Shown: positions 52,039 through 61,974, numbered from the stretch's first letter. The stretch: 64,000 nt of DNA from Actinomycetota bacterium (GCA_016870355.1 VGBR01000013.1:17754-81753), one strand, 5' to 3'. Numbers and translations: made by a program. The notes: generated from the sequence alone by a model not told the origin.

Positions 52039-53190
52039 TTCCCCGCCCCGGGCTTGCGCGAGCTCGACGACCTGACGCGCCGCTTCGAGCATCGTCGGCT
52101 GCATCTGCAACGAGTCGGAGAGGTGAGGCTCGAGGATCGCCCGCCCTTCCTCGGCGTTCGTGCCGTCGAGACGGATGACGATCGGCGCCTCGATCTCGAT
52201 GCGCGCGAGGGCCTCAACGATCCCGTTCGCGACCTCTTCACCCTTGGTGATCCCGCCGAAGATATTGATGAAGATGGAACGCACCGCGGGATCGTTGTCG
52301 ATCACTTCGAGCGCACCTGTCATCACCTCGGCGCTCGCACCACCGCCGATGTCGAGGAAGTTGGCGGGCTTGCCACCCACCTGACTGACGATGTCGACCG
52401 TGCCCATCGCGAGGCCGGCGCCGTTGGCGATGATGCCGACGTAGCCGTCGAGACCGACGTACTGGAGACCCTTCTCGTGCGCGGCCTCTTCACGCTCGTC
52501 GCGGACCTGCGTGGCCTGGTACTCCGAGTACTCGGGGTGACGGAACACCGAGTTGTCGTCGAGCGTGACCTTGGCGTCGAGCGCGTGCACCCCGCCGTCC
52601 GGCTTCAAGATCAGCGGATTCACCTCGGCGAGATCAGCGTCGGCGTCGACGTAGCAGCGCCAGAGCTTCAGGAGCAGGTCGACCGCGCCATCGACCGCTT
52701 CCGCGTCGAGGTTGGCGGCAACCACCCATTCGCGACACTTCGCCTCGTCGAGCCCGTCGACGGGATCGACGTGGATGCGGGAGATGGCGTCTGGCGTCTC
52801 GGCCGCGACCTGCTCGATGTCGACGCCGCCTTCGGCCGACAGCATGCCAAGGTGCAGCTTTGCGGCGCGGTCCAACGTGAACGACGCGTAGTACTCACTC
52901 TTGATGTCGCTGGCGCGCTCGATCCAGACGATCTCGACCGTGTGGCCCTTGATGTCCATGCCCAGGATGTTCGAGGCATGGGTGCGGCACTCGTCGGGGT
53001 TCGCCGCGAGTTTGATGCCACCCGCCTTGCCGCGCCCACCGACCTGCACCTGCGCCTTCACGACGACGGGGTAGCCCACGCGGTCAGCCGCGGCGACCGC
53101 CTCGTCCGCGGTGCGCGCGACCTCGCCCGTCGACACGGGGATGTCGTACTTCGCGAACAGCTGCTTGCCCTGGTACTCGAAGAGGTCCAA
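52036..53190 (-). CDS. sucC: Succinyl-CoA synthetase, beta subunit
   Basis: A 384-residue ATP-grasp subunit. MDLFEYQGKQLFAKYDIPV is the universal N-terminus and begins here at TTG 53190, with GAGGGAAG six bases upstream. That start fits the family better than the longer frame beginning with CFRRRNERG. Further motifs are VVKAQVQVGGRGKAGG, EVNPLILKPDGGVHALDAK and NIFGGITKGEEVANGI. It binds nucleotide and succinate. Copy B of the leader repeat overlaps its stop codon. Confidence 0.95.
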   Translation of the reverse strand: MDLFEYQGKQLFAKYDIPVSTGEVARTADEAVAAADRVGYPVVVKAQVQVGGRGKAGGIKLAANPDECRTHASNILGMDIKGHTVEIVWIERASDIKSEYYASFTLDRAAKLHLGMLSAEGGVDIEQVAAETPDAISRIHVDPVDGLDEAKCREWVVAANLDAEAVDGAVDLLLKLWRCYVDADADLAEVNPLILKPDGGVHALDAKVTLDDNSVFRHPEYSEYQATQVRDEREEAAHEKGLQYVGLDGYVGIIANGAGLAMGTVDIVSQVGGKPANFLDIGGGASAEVMTGALEVIDNDPAVRSIFINIFGGITKGEEVANGIVEALARIEIEAPIVIRLDGTNAEEGRAILEPHLSDSLQMQPTMLEAARQVVELAQARGGE

Positions 53191-53279
53191 CGACTTCCCT
53201 CGTTCGTTTCGGCGTCGAAAGCACACCGTATGGGTACGTAAGCGACGCCAAAAGGTAGTGGGTGGCGTGCGGGACGGAC

Positions 53280-53696
53280 CTATCCCGAGACTCGCGCCTC
53301 GCGCTCGTCCAGCGTCTGCTCGAGCCAGGTGGTGATCTCGGCGAGCGGGGTGCCGGGGGTGAACATCTTGGCGACGCCGGCAGCTTGGAGCGTGACGAGG
53401 TCGTCGTCGGGGATGATCCCGCCGCCGAACACCAGCACGTCGGTGCGCTCTCGGGCCGCGAGCTCCTCGACCACCTTCGGCACCAAGGTGAGATGGGCGC
53501 CGGACAGCACCGACAGGCCGACCGCGTCGGCGTCTTCCTGCAACGCCGCCTCGGCCACCTGCCCGGGCGTCTGGAAGAGACCGGTGTAGATCACCTCGAA
53601 CCCGGCATCACGCAGCGCCCGGGCGATGACCTTCGCGCCCCGGTCGTGCCCATCGAGGCCTGGCTTGGCGATGACGACGCGGTAGCGCCGCTCCAT
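53280..53696 (-). CDS. Cobalamin-binding domain protein (methylmalonyl-CoA mutase C-terminal type)
   Basis: A 138-residue stand-alone B12-binding domain. The base-off/His-on signature is complete: KPGLDGHDRGAKV (DxHxxG with the cobalt-ligand His), GLSVLSGAH (SxL) and VLVFGGGIIPDDD (GG). Such small subunits pair with a separate catalytic mutase subunit, which is not in this window. ATG 53696 has GGAGGA seven nt upstream. Located next to sucC, whose product acts on succinyl-CoA made by methylmalonyl-CoA mutase. Confidence 0.92.
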   Translation of the reverse strand: MERRYRVVIAKPGLDGHDRGAKVIARALRDAGFEVIYTGLFQTPGQVAEAALQEDADAVGLSVLSGAHLTLVPKVVEELAARERTDVLVFGGGIIPDDDLVTLQAAGVAKMFTPGTPLAEITTWLEQTLDEREARVSG

Positions 53697-53744
53697 CTGT
53701 GTCCTCCGATCCCGACTCCAGGAGGTCGCAGGCTACCGACAAGA

Positions 53745-54206
53745 ATGCGATTCGTGCCTCCGTCTCGCGACGATCGTCGCCTGCTGCTCGTGACAGGCAG
53801 CTTCCTGTTGGTGGCGGCGGTGTTCGCCCTGGGGGTGCTCTGGGTCGCGACGGCGCGCGACTCGGATCTGAAGGGGCCGATCTACCTCGGCATGCGGGGA
53901 CACCTCATCGAGAACATCGTCGATGAGAGCCCGCGGTACTACGCCCATCCCGACGGCGGCGACGGGTTCTGGCTCGACGTCGAGGATGGCCAGCTCGTGG
54001 CGCTGGTGATCGACGTTCCCGGCACCAAGAGCTGCGTCGTGAAGTGGAGGGAGCAGCGCGACGCCTACGTCGACTGCAACGACCAGGAGCACCAGTCCGC
54101 CGATCTCGCTCGCTACCGGCTGACCGTCGGCTCGCGCGGTGACTCGCCGAAGAACTCGGTGTACGTGAACCTCACCCCGAAGAAGGTCTCCCCCGCGCCC
54201 GGTTAG
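53745..54206 (+). CDS. Uncharacterised membrane-anchored protein
   Basis: A 153-residue protein. A transmembrane helix at about 13-36 (LLLVTGSFLLVAAVFALGVLW) is followed by an exported domain of about 115 residues with two Cys (KSCVVKWRE and YVDCNDQEH) that may form a disulfide. The domain (HPDGGDGFWLDVEDGQLVA) is beta-rich and faintly recalls the tail of Rieske-type proteins but has no CxH motifs. ATG 53745 fits the gap. It is convergent with pcrA, 6 bp away. Function unknown. Confidence 0.75.
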   Translation: MRFVPPSRDDRRLLLVTGSFLLVAAVFALGVLWVATARDSDLKGPIYLGMRGHLIENIVDESPRYYAHPDGGDGFWLDVEDGQLVALVIDVPGTKSCVVKWREQRDAYVDCNDQEHQSADLARYRLTVGSRGDSPKNSVYVNLTPKKVSPAPG

Positions 54207-54212
54207 GGCTTC

Positions 54213-56585
54213 CTAGACCTTCTTCAGCGGAGCCCACGCGAGGAGCAGACGCTTCTCGCCGACGTCACGGAAGTTGATCATCGCTTCGGCGCGGTCGCCG
54301 CTTCCCTCGATGTCGATGATCACGCCTTCGCCGAAGGTGTCGTGCAACACGTCGTCGCCGATCTTCAGCCCGATCGACTCGGCGCCTCGCGCTCCGCTGC
54401 GCATCTCGCCGGCGCGCATCGCCGCCGCGACGACAAAATCGCGGTGACGGCCGAGGCCACCGCCGTGCGACCGATCCTCCCCGATCGCGTGGACGAGCTC
54501 CTCGGGGATCTCGGCGAGGAAGCGGCTCGGTGGGTAGAAGTCGGTGTTGCCGAACAACGTTCGACACCACGCGTGGCACAGGTAGAGCCGTTCGCGGGCA
54601 CGGGTGATGCCCACGTAGCAGAGGCGCCGCTCCTCTTCGAGCTGCTCGGGGTCGCCGAGGCTGCGGATGTGCGGGAACACGCCGTCTTCAAGACCGGTGA
54701 CGAACACGACGGGGAACTCGAGTCCCTTCGCCGAGTGCAGCGTCATCAAGGTGACCGCACTGGTGTCGCCCTCGTCAACGTGCGGGTCGTTGTCGGACGC
54801 GTCGAGGTCGGTCACGAGCGAGATCGCTTCGAGGAACGCCTGGAGCCGCGCCAGCCCGCGAGGCGCTTCGAGCGCGGGTGCTGCCGTGCCGTCGGCGTCG
54901 ACCGTCGTGCCCACGCCCGCGATGCCAGGCAGGCCCGTGAGCTCGCCGGCGTCGAGCGCCTCGTCGAACTCTCTGCAAACGCCGACGAGCTCCTGCAGGT
55001 TCTCGATGCGCCCTTGTGCCTCGATCGTGCGCTCGGCCTCGAGCTCGGCGAGGTAGCCGGTGTGCTCGAGCATCGCCTCCACCGTGCGGGCGACACCCGT
55101 CTCGGCGATCTGCTCGAAGTCGGCCATGAGCTCGAGCAGCTCGCGCACACCGCCGAGCGACTTGCCGGTCACACCCGCGGCTGGCGCGTCGCGAAGTGCG
55201 TCCTTGAACGTGAGCCCGCCGTTCTTGGCGTAGGCGTCGACCTTGGCGATGGATGTGTCACCCACGCCGCGCTTGGGCGTGTTGACGATCCGCTTCCACG
55301 ACACTTCGTCGTCGGGGTTCACCATCGCCCGGAGGTACGCGAGCGCGTCCTTGATCTCGCGCCGGTCGTAGAACTTCACGCCACCGACGACGCGGTACGG
55401 GATGCCGGCACGCACCAACCCTTCTTCGATCACACGGCTCTGCGCGTTGGTGCGGTAGAAGACGGCGCAGTCGCGGAACCGTTGCCCTTCGGTGTCGGTG
55501 AGGCGCGTCAGCTCGTTGACGACGAACGCCGCCTCGTCGTGCTCGTCCTCAGCCTGGTAGCGCGTGAGCAGCTCCCCTTCGATCTGCTCGGTCCACAGGT
55601 GCTTGGACTTTCGGTCGACGTTGTTGGCGATCACCGCGTTCGCGGCATTCAGGATGGCCTTCGTCGATCGGTAGTTCTGCTCCAACAAGAGGATGGTCGC
55701 CTCGGGAAACGTCTCCTCGAAGCGCATCAAGTTGCGAATGTCTGCGCCTCTCCATCCGTAGACGGCCTGGTCGGCGTCGCCCACGATCATGATGTTGCGT
55801 TGTTCCTCAGTGAGCATGCGCACGATCTCCCACTGCGCGATGTTCGTGTCCTGGAACTCGTCGACGAGCACGTGCTGGAAGCGCGAGCGCCAACGCGCGA
55901 GCACGTCGGGGTGCTCGCGGAACAGCTTCACGACGAGCGTCAACAGATCGTCGAAGTCCACGGCGGACGCGTCGAGCAACCGGCGCTGGTACTCGCCGTA
56001 CACGTCGGCGAGACGCTTCTCCGGTGGAGTGAATGCTGCCTCGGCGGCTTCGGCCGGACCGATGAGCTCGTTCTTCAACGCGGAGATGCGCGCGTGCAGC
56101 TGCCGAGGCAAGAAGCGCTTTGGATCGAGGTTGAGGTCGCGGCGCACGTAGTCGACCAGCCGCACGGCGTCGCCCTGGTCGTAGATGGTGAACGACGACC
56201 GCAGGCCGACGTGCTCCGCCTCCCGGCGCAGGATCCGGCTGCAGGCGGAGTGGAACGTGCTCACCCACATGCGGTGCGCGACCGGGCCGACGAGCGTGGC
56301 GACCCGCTCCTTCATCTCCCCCGCGGCCTTGTTGGTGAAGGTGATCGCAAGGATCTGGAACGGCGACACCTTGCGCTCCGCGATCAGGTAGGCGATGCGG
56401 TGCGTGAGGACTCGGGTCTTGCCCGATCCTGCTCCAGCGATGACGAGCAGCGGACCGTCAGGCGCGGTGACGGCGTCGCGCTGGACCGGGTTCAGCCCCT
56501 CGAGGAGCTCGTCGATGCTCGGGCGTTGACGCCCTTCGGGGGCAGACTCCGGCTCGGTCGCGGTCGGAGCAGGCGATTCCGGCAT
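54213..56585 (-). CDS. pcrA: ATP-dependent DNA helicase UvrD/PcrA
   Basis: A 790-residue superfamily 1A 3'-5' helicase. Motif I is AGAGSGKTRVLTHR (about residue 50), Ia AITFTNKAAGEMKER, II DEFQDTN, III VGDADQAVYGWRGAD, IV LEQNYRST, V LMTLHSAKGLEFP and VI YVGITRARERLYL. A C-terminal RNA-polymerase-binding Tudor-like tail is present (VLHDTFGEGVI). It unwinds DNA in nucleotide excision repair and replication. ATG 56585 follows TACGAT by 9 nt. Position next to sucC resembles uvrD1 in mycobacteria. Confidence 0.95.
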   Translation of the reverse strand: MPESPAPTATEPESAPEGRQRPSIDELLEGLNPVQRDAVTAPDGPLLVIAGAGSGKTRVLTHRIAYLIAERKVSPFQILAITFTNKAAGEMKERVATLVGPVAHRMWVSTFHSACSRILRREAEHVGLRSSFTIYDQGDAVRLVDYVRRDLNLDPKRFLPRQLHARISALKNELIGPAEAAEAAFTPPEKRLADVYGEYQRRLLDASAVDFDDLLTLVVKLFREHPDVLARWRSRFQHVLVDEFQDTNIAQWEIVRMLTEEQRNIMIVGDADQAVYGWRGADIRNLMRFEETFPEATILLLEQNYRSTKAILNAANAVIANNVDRKSKHLWTEQIEGELLTRYQAEDEHDEAAFVVNELTRLTDTEGQRFRDCAVFYRTNAQSRVIEEGLVRAGIPYRVVGGVKFYDRREIKDALAYLRAMVNPDDEVSWKRIVNTPKRGVGDTSIAKVDAYAKNGGLTFKDALRDAPAAGVTGKSLGGVRELLELMADFEQIAETGVARTVEAMLEHTGYLAELEAERTIEAQGRIENLQELVGVCREFDEALDAGELTGLPGIAGVGTTVDADGTAAPALEAPRGLARLQAFLEAISLVTDLDASDNDPHVDEGDTSAVTLMTLHSAKGLEFPVVFVTGLEDGVFPHIRSLGDPEQLEEERRLCYVGITRARERLYLCHAWCRTLFGNTDFYPPSRFLAEIPEELVHAIGEDRSHGGGLGRHRDFVVAAAMRAGEMRSGARGAESIGLKIGDDVLHDTFGEGVIIDIEGSGDRAEAMINFRDVGEKRLLLAWAPLKKV

Positions 56586-56641
56586 GGCTCGGCCATCGTA
56601 CAGACGTTCGATGACAACGCTGTTGCGCGGACGCGGAGGTG

Positions 56642-57118
56642 TCAGAGCTTGTCGGCGGCCGCCTGCGCGAGCGCGATGACTTCGTCTCGATGCGGATCGA
56701 GCTCTTCGCCGAAGATCAGCAATCCGAGCGACACGACCGTCGTGCCCTTCCGGAAGACCACCATGTCACCGAGGTCAAAGGAGTAGAAGGCGGCGTTGCC
56801 GACGTCATCGACTCGCTCGGTCCGCGTGACGAGGAACCGCTGGTCCTTGTAGGTCCTCGTGGCGTCCTTCTTTGACTCGTTCTCGGACAGCTGGATCCTG
56901 ACCGATGCGGCCTCACCGGCCTCGCCCGACTCGCTCACGTACGAGCACTCGGCGAGGCCTTCGAACTCCTGCTCCACCTCGATCCCGATCGCGTCCTCGA
57001 TGTCAGCGGGAGTGAGCAAGCACGGCTCGATCCGGGCGATCGCAGCGGCGTTCCACGCACCGAGCACCGTCGTGGTGACGATCAGGCCAGCGATGAGCAC
57101 CTCCATCGCTCGGCGCAT
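56642..57118 (-). CDS. Exported DUF3558-like protein
   Basis: A 158-residue protein with an N-terminal signal/anchor (EVLIAGLIVTTTVLGAWNA). The exported domain starts PCLLTPADIEDAIG and contains LAECSYVSES; this Cys pair and layout match DUF3558-type lipoproteins of actinobacteria, although no clear lipobox Cys is present. ATG 57118 overlaps the stop of the dtd gene as TGATG; a GTG at 57121 is also possible. Function unknown. Confidence 0.72.
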   Translation of the reverse strand: MRRAMEVLIAGLIVTTTVLGAWNAAAIARIEPCLLTPADIEDAIGIEVEQEFEGLAECSYVSESGEAGEAASVRIQLSENESKKDATRTYKDQRFLVTRTERVDDVGNAAFYSFDLGDMVVFRKGTTVVSLGLLIFGEELDPHRDEVIALAQAAADKL

Positions 57119-57555
57119 CACACCTCCAGCATCAAGGTCACGGGGCCGTCGTTGACGAGCTCGACTTCCATGTGCGCACCGAAGATGCCACATGCGACGG
57201 TGGCGCCGAGGTCACGGAGCGCGCCGACGAACGCGTCGCACAGGGGCGCGGCTTGCTCGGGTCGCGCCGCGTCTGTCCATGACGGGCGGCGACCCTTGCG
57301 CGTGTCGCCGTAGAGCGTGAACTGGCTGACCACGAGCACCTGCCCGCCGGTGTCGGCAAGCGCCACGTTCATCACGCCGTCGGCATCGTCGAACACGCGC
57401 AGGTGCCACAGCTTGTCGGCAAGCTTTGCTGCCGCCGTCTCGTCGTCGGTGTGCGTCACCCCGAGCAACACGCACAGCCCGGGCCGGATCTCGCCCACGA
57501 TGCCGTCGTCGACCCTGACTCGGGCTTCGGTGACCCGCTGAACAAGCGCTCGCAC
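57118..57555 (-). CDS. dtd: D-aminoacyl-tRNA deacylase
   Basis: A 145-residue [20 protein letters not shown] at the N-terminus (GTG 57555), the active-site [17 protein letters not shown] and the C-terminal [10 protein letters not shown] (cross-subunit GPxT motif) are all conserved. It removes D-amino acids and glycine mischarged on tRNA. The open frame extends far upstream but that part is antisense to the small gene at 57682. The downstream DUF3558-like gene is translationally coupled. Confidence 0.95.
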   Translation of the reverse strand: MRALVQRVTEARVRVDDGIVGEIRPGLCVLLGVTHTDDETAAAKLADKLWHLRVFDDADGVMNVALADTGGQVLVVSQFTLYGDTRKGRRPSWTDAARPEQAAPLCDAFVGALRDLGATVACGIFGAHMEVELVNDGPVTLMLEV

Positions 57556-57630
57556 CGTCGCAGCGTATGGCGGCGCCGAACGCGGAGCGGAGGTGCTCAC
57601 AGCCGCTGGCGAGCGCCCCGAAGGGCGACG

Positions 57631-57643
57631 GCAGGTAACCTGC
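57631..57643 (+). promoter_or_regulatory. Palindromic promoter element GCAGGTAACCTGC (copy 4)
   Basis: The GCAGG/CCTGC palindrome with TAACCT as possible -10 lies 39 bp before ATG 57682. Flanks are GAGCGCC and GAGTGAGCG, as at the FGGY kinase copy. It sits in the divergent gap between dtd and the small plus-strand gene. Confidence 0.55.
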
Positions 57644-57681
57644 CGGTGAGTGAGCGCGGCAGAAGAGACGGGGGGACCCCC

Positions 57682-57957
57682 ATGGCCGATGACCTCGAAC
57701 ACGCACGGAAGCGCCTCGAGGATGAATACGGGCAGACTCGGCGCCGGTTCGACGAGATCCACGACGCCTTCGACAGCGTCGCGCACGCCCGCGAGGACGA
57801 GGACCTCTACGAGCGGCTGCTGAAGCTCGAGAAGAAGGTGAAGAAGGTCCGCACCGGCGGCTGGTTCCGTCCGGGCGCCCGTGGTCACCGTCGCGCGCTG
57901 AAGAAGTACCTCGCGGCCAAGGCCGCCGCGGAGGGCCCGCAGGTCACCAAGTACTGA
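57682..57957 (+). CDS. Small charged coiled-coil protein
   Basis: A 91-residue soluble protein rich in Arg, Lys, Glu and Asp. The first 55 residues are a probable coiled coil ([40 protein letters not shown]); the basic tail ([20 protein letters not shown]) could bind nucleic acid. No family recognised. ATG 57682 follows a GGGGGG-type purine stretch and the copy-4 palindrome. A hairpin terminator follows. Confidence 0.75.
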   Translation: MADDLEHARKRLEDEYGQTRRRFDEIHDAFDSVAHAREDEDLYERLLKLEKKVKKVRTGGWFRPGARGHRRALKKYLAAKAAAEGPQVTKY

Positions 57958-57983
57958 TCGGACCCGCTACGACCCAACCAGCC

Positions 57984-58035
57984 CGAGCATGTGACGTTTG
58001 ACCCCCGCTGAGGGAGCAGAAGGGTCACATGCTCG
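57984..58035. terminator. Convergent-gene hairpin CGAGCATGTGAC/GTCACATGCTCG
   Basis: Perfect 12-bp arms near 57984-57996 and 58024-58035 flank an inner GC-rich loop with CCC/GGG pairing. It lies between the convergent small protein gene and the aldolase gene and could terminate both. Arm coordinates are by eye, accurate to a few bases. Confidence 0.65.
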
Positions 58036-58056
58036 AACGGCGCGACCGGGGCGGAG

Positions 58057-59082
58057 CTACGCGGCTTCGTTCTCCATCGACTCGGTGTAGCTGCCCGAGC
58101 GCGCTGCGCCATTGAGACGGGCGCGGTGCCCGAACGCCTTCTGCGCCGCGCCGACGTTCGCGGTCTCGCCGAGCCACGCCTTCAGCGCGGGGGCCTGGAG
58201 CGCGCGGCCGTACGAGAACGACAGCTGCCACGGGTGCGGACCCATCTTGTTCATCTCGTTGAGCCGGCTCGTCGCCTGCTCGTCGGTCTGACCACCCGAG
58301 AGGAACACGATGCCCGGCACCGCGCCCGGCACGGTGCGGTTGAAGCACGCGACGGTCATCTTCGCGATGTGCTGGTCGTCGGCCTGGTCCGCCGCGTCGT
58401 AGCCAGGCAGCACCATGTTCGGCTTGAGCAACGTGCCCTCGAAGTGCACGTTCTGGTGGAAGAGCTCGTCGTACACCGCCTGGAGCGCGGCTGAGGTCAC
58501 CACGAAAGCGCGCTCGATCGAGTGCGTGCCCTCCATGTAGACCTCGGGCTCCACGATCGGCACGATGCCGGCCTCCTGGCAGAGCGCGGCGTAGCGCGCG
58601 AGCGCGTGTGCGTTCGAGTGCATGGCCTGCTGTGATGGCAGCACGTCGGTGATCGTGTACGTCGCGCGCCACTTCGCGAACCGGGCACCGAGGCCCTTGT
58701 ACTCCTCGAGCCGCTCGCGCAGGCCGTCGAGCCCCTCAGTGACCTCTTCGCCGTCGCCACCGAGCGCCAGCATCTTGGCGCCGGTGTCGACCTTGATACC
58801 GGGGATGATCCCCCGGTCAGCGAGCAACTTCGGGAACGGCGTGCCGTCGGAGGCCGACTGGCGGATCGTCTCGTCGTAGAGGATCACGCCGCTGATGTGC
58901 TCCTCGGCACCGTCGGTCGTGAAGAGCAGCTCGCGGTAGGCGCGCCGGTTGTCCTCGGTCGACTCGACCTTGATCGAGTCGAAGCGCTTCTTGATGGTGC
59001 CGCTCGACTCGTCGGCGGCGAGGATCCCCTTCCCCGGGGCAACAAGCGCGTTGGCAGTGGTCTTCAGTGCGTCAAGGTCCAT
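58057..59082 (-). CDS. Class I fructose-bisphosphate aldolase
   Basis: A 341-residue Schiff-base aldolase of the eukaryote-like class I family. The N-terminal signature is GKGILAADESSGTIKKRF; SGVILYDETIRQ follows. The Schiff-base lysine is in GTLLKPNMVLPG, and FLSGGQTDEQATSRLNEMN is the C-terminal motif. It cleaves fructose 1,6-bisphosphate to DHAP and G3P. ATG 59082 follows TAGGCT by 6 nt. A single-gene unit between convergent and same-strand neighbours. Confidence 0.94.
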   Translation of the reverse strand: MDLDALKTTANALVAPGKGILAADESSGTIKKRFDSIKVESTEDNRRAYRELLFTTDGAEEHISGVILYDETIRQSASDGTPFPKLLADRGIIPGIKVDTGAKMLALGGDGEEVTEGLDGLRERLEEYKGLGARFAKWRATYTITDVLPSQQAMHSNAHALARYAALCQEAGIVPIVEPEVYMEGTHSIERAFVVTSAALQAVYDELFHQNVHFEGTLLKPNMVLPGYDAADQADDQHIAKMTVACFNRTVPGAVPGIVFLSGGQTDEQATSRLNEMNKMGPHPWQLSFSYGRALQAPALKAWLGETANVGAAQKAFGHRARLNGAARSGSYTESMENEAA

Positions 59083-59139
59083 GCCGCCAGCCTAGGACGA
59101 CCCCCCGCGCCCCGCCGAAACCCGCGTTGAGTACTTGGC

Positions 59140-60699
59140 CTACTCCCACTCGATCGTGCCGGGGGGCTTGCTGGTGATGTCGTAGGCGACGCGGTTGACG
59201 CCGGCGACCTCGTTGATGATCCGTGAAGCGATGCGCTCGAGCAGATCGTGCGACAGGCGCGCCCAGTCGGCCGTCATCGCATCCTCTGAGGTGACCGCCC
59301 GCACGATGATCGGGTTCTCATAGGTGCGACCGTCACCCATCACGCCGACCGTGTGCACATCGCCGGGCAGCACGGCGAAGCTCTGCCAGATCTCGCGGTA
59401 CAGGCCGGCGCGCCGGATCTCCTCGACCACGATGTGATCGGCCTGGCGGAGCATCTCGATCCGATCCGGCGTGATCGTGCCGATGATGCGGACGGCAAGC
59501 CCCGGACCAGGAAACGGCTGGCGCCACACGATCTCCTCGGGAAGACCGAGCTCTTCGCCGATCGCGCGCACCTCGTCCTTGAACAGGTTGCGGAGCGGCT
59601 CGACGAGCTCGAACTTCATGTCGTCGGGCAGACCACCCACGTTGTGGTGCGACTTGATGGTGGCGTTGTCGGCGCCGCCCGACTCGACGATGTCGGGATA
59701 GAGCGTGCCCTGCACGAGGTAGCCGGCGTCGGAGTAGTCGCTCGCCACTTCCTCGAACACTCGGATGAACGTCTCGCCGATGATCTTGCGCTTGCTCTCC
59801 GGCTCACGGATGTCGGACAGTGCCTCGAGGAAGCGGTCGGCCGCCTTCACGTGCACGAGATCCATGTGGAACTGCCGACGGAAGGTCTCCTCCACCTGCT
59901 CGGCTTCGCCCAGCCGCAGCAGCCCGTGGTCGACGAACACGCACGTGAGCTGGTCGCCGATCGCGCGGTGCACCAACGCCGCAGCCACGGACGAGTCGAC
60001 ACCGCCGGACAGGCCGCAGATCACCTTCTCGCCGCCGACCTGCGCGCGGATCTCGGCGACGGCCTCTTCGATGATGTTCGTGTTCGTCCACGTCGGCCGG
60101 CAGTCGCACACGTCGAACAAGAACGCCCGCAGCACCTCTTGCCCGCGCTCGGTGTGCACGACCTCGGGATGGAACTGCACGCCATAGACGGCGCGGTCAC
60201 GGTCCTCGAGCGCGGCCACCGGTGCGCCCGGCGACGACGCCGTCACCACGAAGCCGTCGGGCGCGGTGCTGATCGCGTCACCGTGGCTCATCCACACCTG
60301 CTGCTCCTCGGGGAGCGCTGAGAGCACGACCGACGAGCCCAATCGAGTCAGCTGTGTGCGGCCGTACTCACCACCACCCGTGCGCTCGACGACGCCGCCG
60401 AGCTGCTGCGCGATCAGCTGTGCGCCGTAACAGATGCCGAGGATCGGGACTTCGGCGTCGTACACCGCGGCATCGATCGACGGCGCGCCGTCGACGTGCA
60501 CCGACGCGGGACCGCCCGAGAAGATGATCCCCTTCGGCCGCTTCGCCAGCATCTCCGCGAGCGGCATCGTGCGGGGCACGATCTCGGAGTAGACGCGCGC
60601 CTCGCGGACGCGCCGTGCGATCAGCTGTGCGTACTGCGCGCCGAAGTCGACAACGAGGACGCGATCGTGCGTGGGGGCGGCGTGCTGCGCGCTCACCAA
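59140..60699 (-). CDS. guaA: GMP synthase (glutamine-hydrolysing)
   Basis: A 519-residue GuaA. The class I amidotransferase domain has [20 protein letters not shown], nucleophile [12 protein letters not shown] (Cys near residue 94) and [10 protein letters not shown]. The ATP-pyrophosphatase P-loop is [15 protein letters not shown], and the C-terminal dimer domain ends KPPGTIEWE. It converts XMP to GMP. GTG 60699 starts the protein. guaB3 lies 9 nt upstream on the same strand and is likely co-transcribed. Confidence 0.96.
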   Translation of the reverse strand: MVSAQHAAPTHDRVLVVDFGAQYAQLIARRVREARVYSEIVPRTMPLAEMLAKRPKGIIFSGGPASVHVDGAPSIDAAVYDAEVPILGICYGAQLIAQQLGGVVERTGGGEYGRTQLTRLGSSVVLSALPEEQQVWMSHGDAISTAPDGFVVTASSPGAPVAALEDRDRAVYGVQFHPEVVHTERGQEVLRAFLFDVCDCRPTWTNTNIIEEAVAEIRAQVGGEKVICGLSGGVDSSVAAALVHRAIGDQLTCVFVDHGLLRLGEAEQVEETFRRQFHMDLVHVKAADRFLEALSDIREPESKRKIIGETFIRVFEEVASDYSDAGYLVQGTLYPDIVESGGADNATIKSHHNVGGLPDDMKFELVEPLRNLFKDEVRAIGEELGLPEEIVWRQPFPGPGLAVRIIGTITPDRIEMLRQADHIVVEEIRRAGLYREIWQSFAVLPGDVHTVGVMGDGRTYENPIIVRAVTSEDAMTADWARLSHDLLERIASRIINEVAGVNRVAYDITSKPPGTIEWE

Positions 60700-60708
60700 G
60701 CCTCGGGG

Positions 60709-61875
60709 CTAACGCCCCATCCCGATGTGCTGCTCACGCTGGAGCACCTTGCCTTCGGTCTTGAGCGCAGGGGCGACCATGACCTCGGCCTTCTGGAACT
60801 CCTTGAGCGTCTCGTAGCCGGTGGTGGCCATCGACGTGCGCAGCGCACCGAACAGGTTGAGCGTGCCGTCGTTCTCGTGTGCCGGACCCACCAGGATCTC
60901 GGCCAGCGAGCCCTTCAGCCCCTGGTGCACGCGCGCGCCACGCGGGAGCGTGGGATGGAACGTCGCCATCCCCCAGTGGTAGCCCTTGCCGGGCGCCTCG
61001 TACGCGCTGGCGAGTGGTGACGCGACCATCACGGCATCGGCACCACAGGCGATCGCCTTGGCGATGTCGCCACCCGTGCGCATCCCGCCGTCGGCGATGA
61101 CCTGCACGTAGACACCGGTCTCGTCGAGATGGCGGATGCGAGCACCCGCAGCGTCGGCGATCGCGGTGGCCTGCGGCACGCCGATGCCGAGCACGCCACG
61201 GGTCGTGCAGGCGTGGCCTGGGCCGACGCCCACGAGGATGCCGACCGCACCCGTGCGCATGAGGTGCAGCGCCGTCGAGTACGAGGCGCACCCGCCGACG
61301 ATCACCGGGATGTCGAACTCGCGGATGAACTTCTTGAGGTTGAGCGGCTGACGTGACTCGTCCTTCGACACGTGCTCGGCGGACACGACCGTGCCCTGGA
61401 TGACGAGGATGTCGAGCTCGGCTTCGAGTACGGCCGCGGCGTGCGTCGCGACCCGCTGTGGTGTGAGCGACGCGCACGCAGTGACTCCACCGTCCTTGAT
61501 CTCACGGATGCGCTTGCCGATGAGCTCTTCCTTCATCGGCTCGGCATAGATCTCCTGCATCCGTCGCGTGGCCTTCTCCGCAGGCAGGTCGGAGATCTCA
61601 TCGAACAACGCGTCGGGATCTTCGTAGCGCGTCCACAAGCCTTCGAGGTTCAAGCAGGCAAGACCCCCGAGGTTGCCGATCTCGACCGCGGTCTTCGGCG
61701 ACACGACGTCGTCCATCGCGGCTGCCATGAGCGGAAGGTCGAACTTGAACGCGTCGATCTCCCACGTGATGTCGACGTCTTCGGGATCGCGTGTGCGGCG
61801 ACTCGGCACGATGGCGATGTCGTCGAACCCGTAGGCGCGCCGCCCCGACTTGCCGATCCCGATCTCGACTTCCAC
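60709..61875 (-). CDS. guaB3: GuaB3-family IMP dehydrogenase-related protein
   Basis: A 388-residue TIM-barrel protein of the GuaB3 type seen in actinobacteria beside guaA/guaB. FDDIAIVPSRRTRDPEDVD is the family N-terminus, and the loop GPGHACTTRGVLGIGVPQAT carries the Cys at the IMPDH catalytic position. No CBS domains are present. GTG 61875 is chosen (VEVEIGIGKSGRRAYG); the longer frame enters the upstream promoter region. Whether it has IMP dehydrogenase, GMP reductase or another activity is debated for the family. Confidence 0.9.
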   Translation of the reverse strand: MEVEIGIGKSGRRAYGFDDIAIVPSRRTRDPEDVDITWEIDAFKFDLPLMAAAMDDVVSPKTAVEIGNLGGLACLNLEGLWTRYEDPDALFDEISDLPAEKATRRMQEIYAEPMKEELIGKRIREIKDGGVTACASLTPQRVATHAAAVLEAELDILVIQGTVVSAEHVSKDESRQPLNLKKFIREFDIPVIVGGCASYSTALHLMRTGAVGILVGVGPGHACTTRGVLGIGVPQATAIADAAGARIRHLDETGVYVQVIADGGMRTGGDIAKAIACGADAVMVASPLASAYEAPGKGYHWGMATFHPTLPRGARVHQGLKGSLAEILVGPAHENDGTLNLFGALRTSMATTGYETLKEFQKAEVMVAPALKTEGKVLQREQHIGMGR

Positions 61876-61974
61876 GCCGCGGCGCTCCCTCTTCTCGTCC
61901 TGCGAGTGAGTCGTCGAGAATACCGCCGTTCCAAGGCGTTTCTGGGACCCGCACGAGCCCCGCACCACGGCCGA

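Noticed and set aside
54342..56786. An 814-codon open frame on the plus strand
   Set aside because: It is antisense to pcrA, whose seven helicase motifs are all intact on the other strand; a composition artefact.
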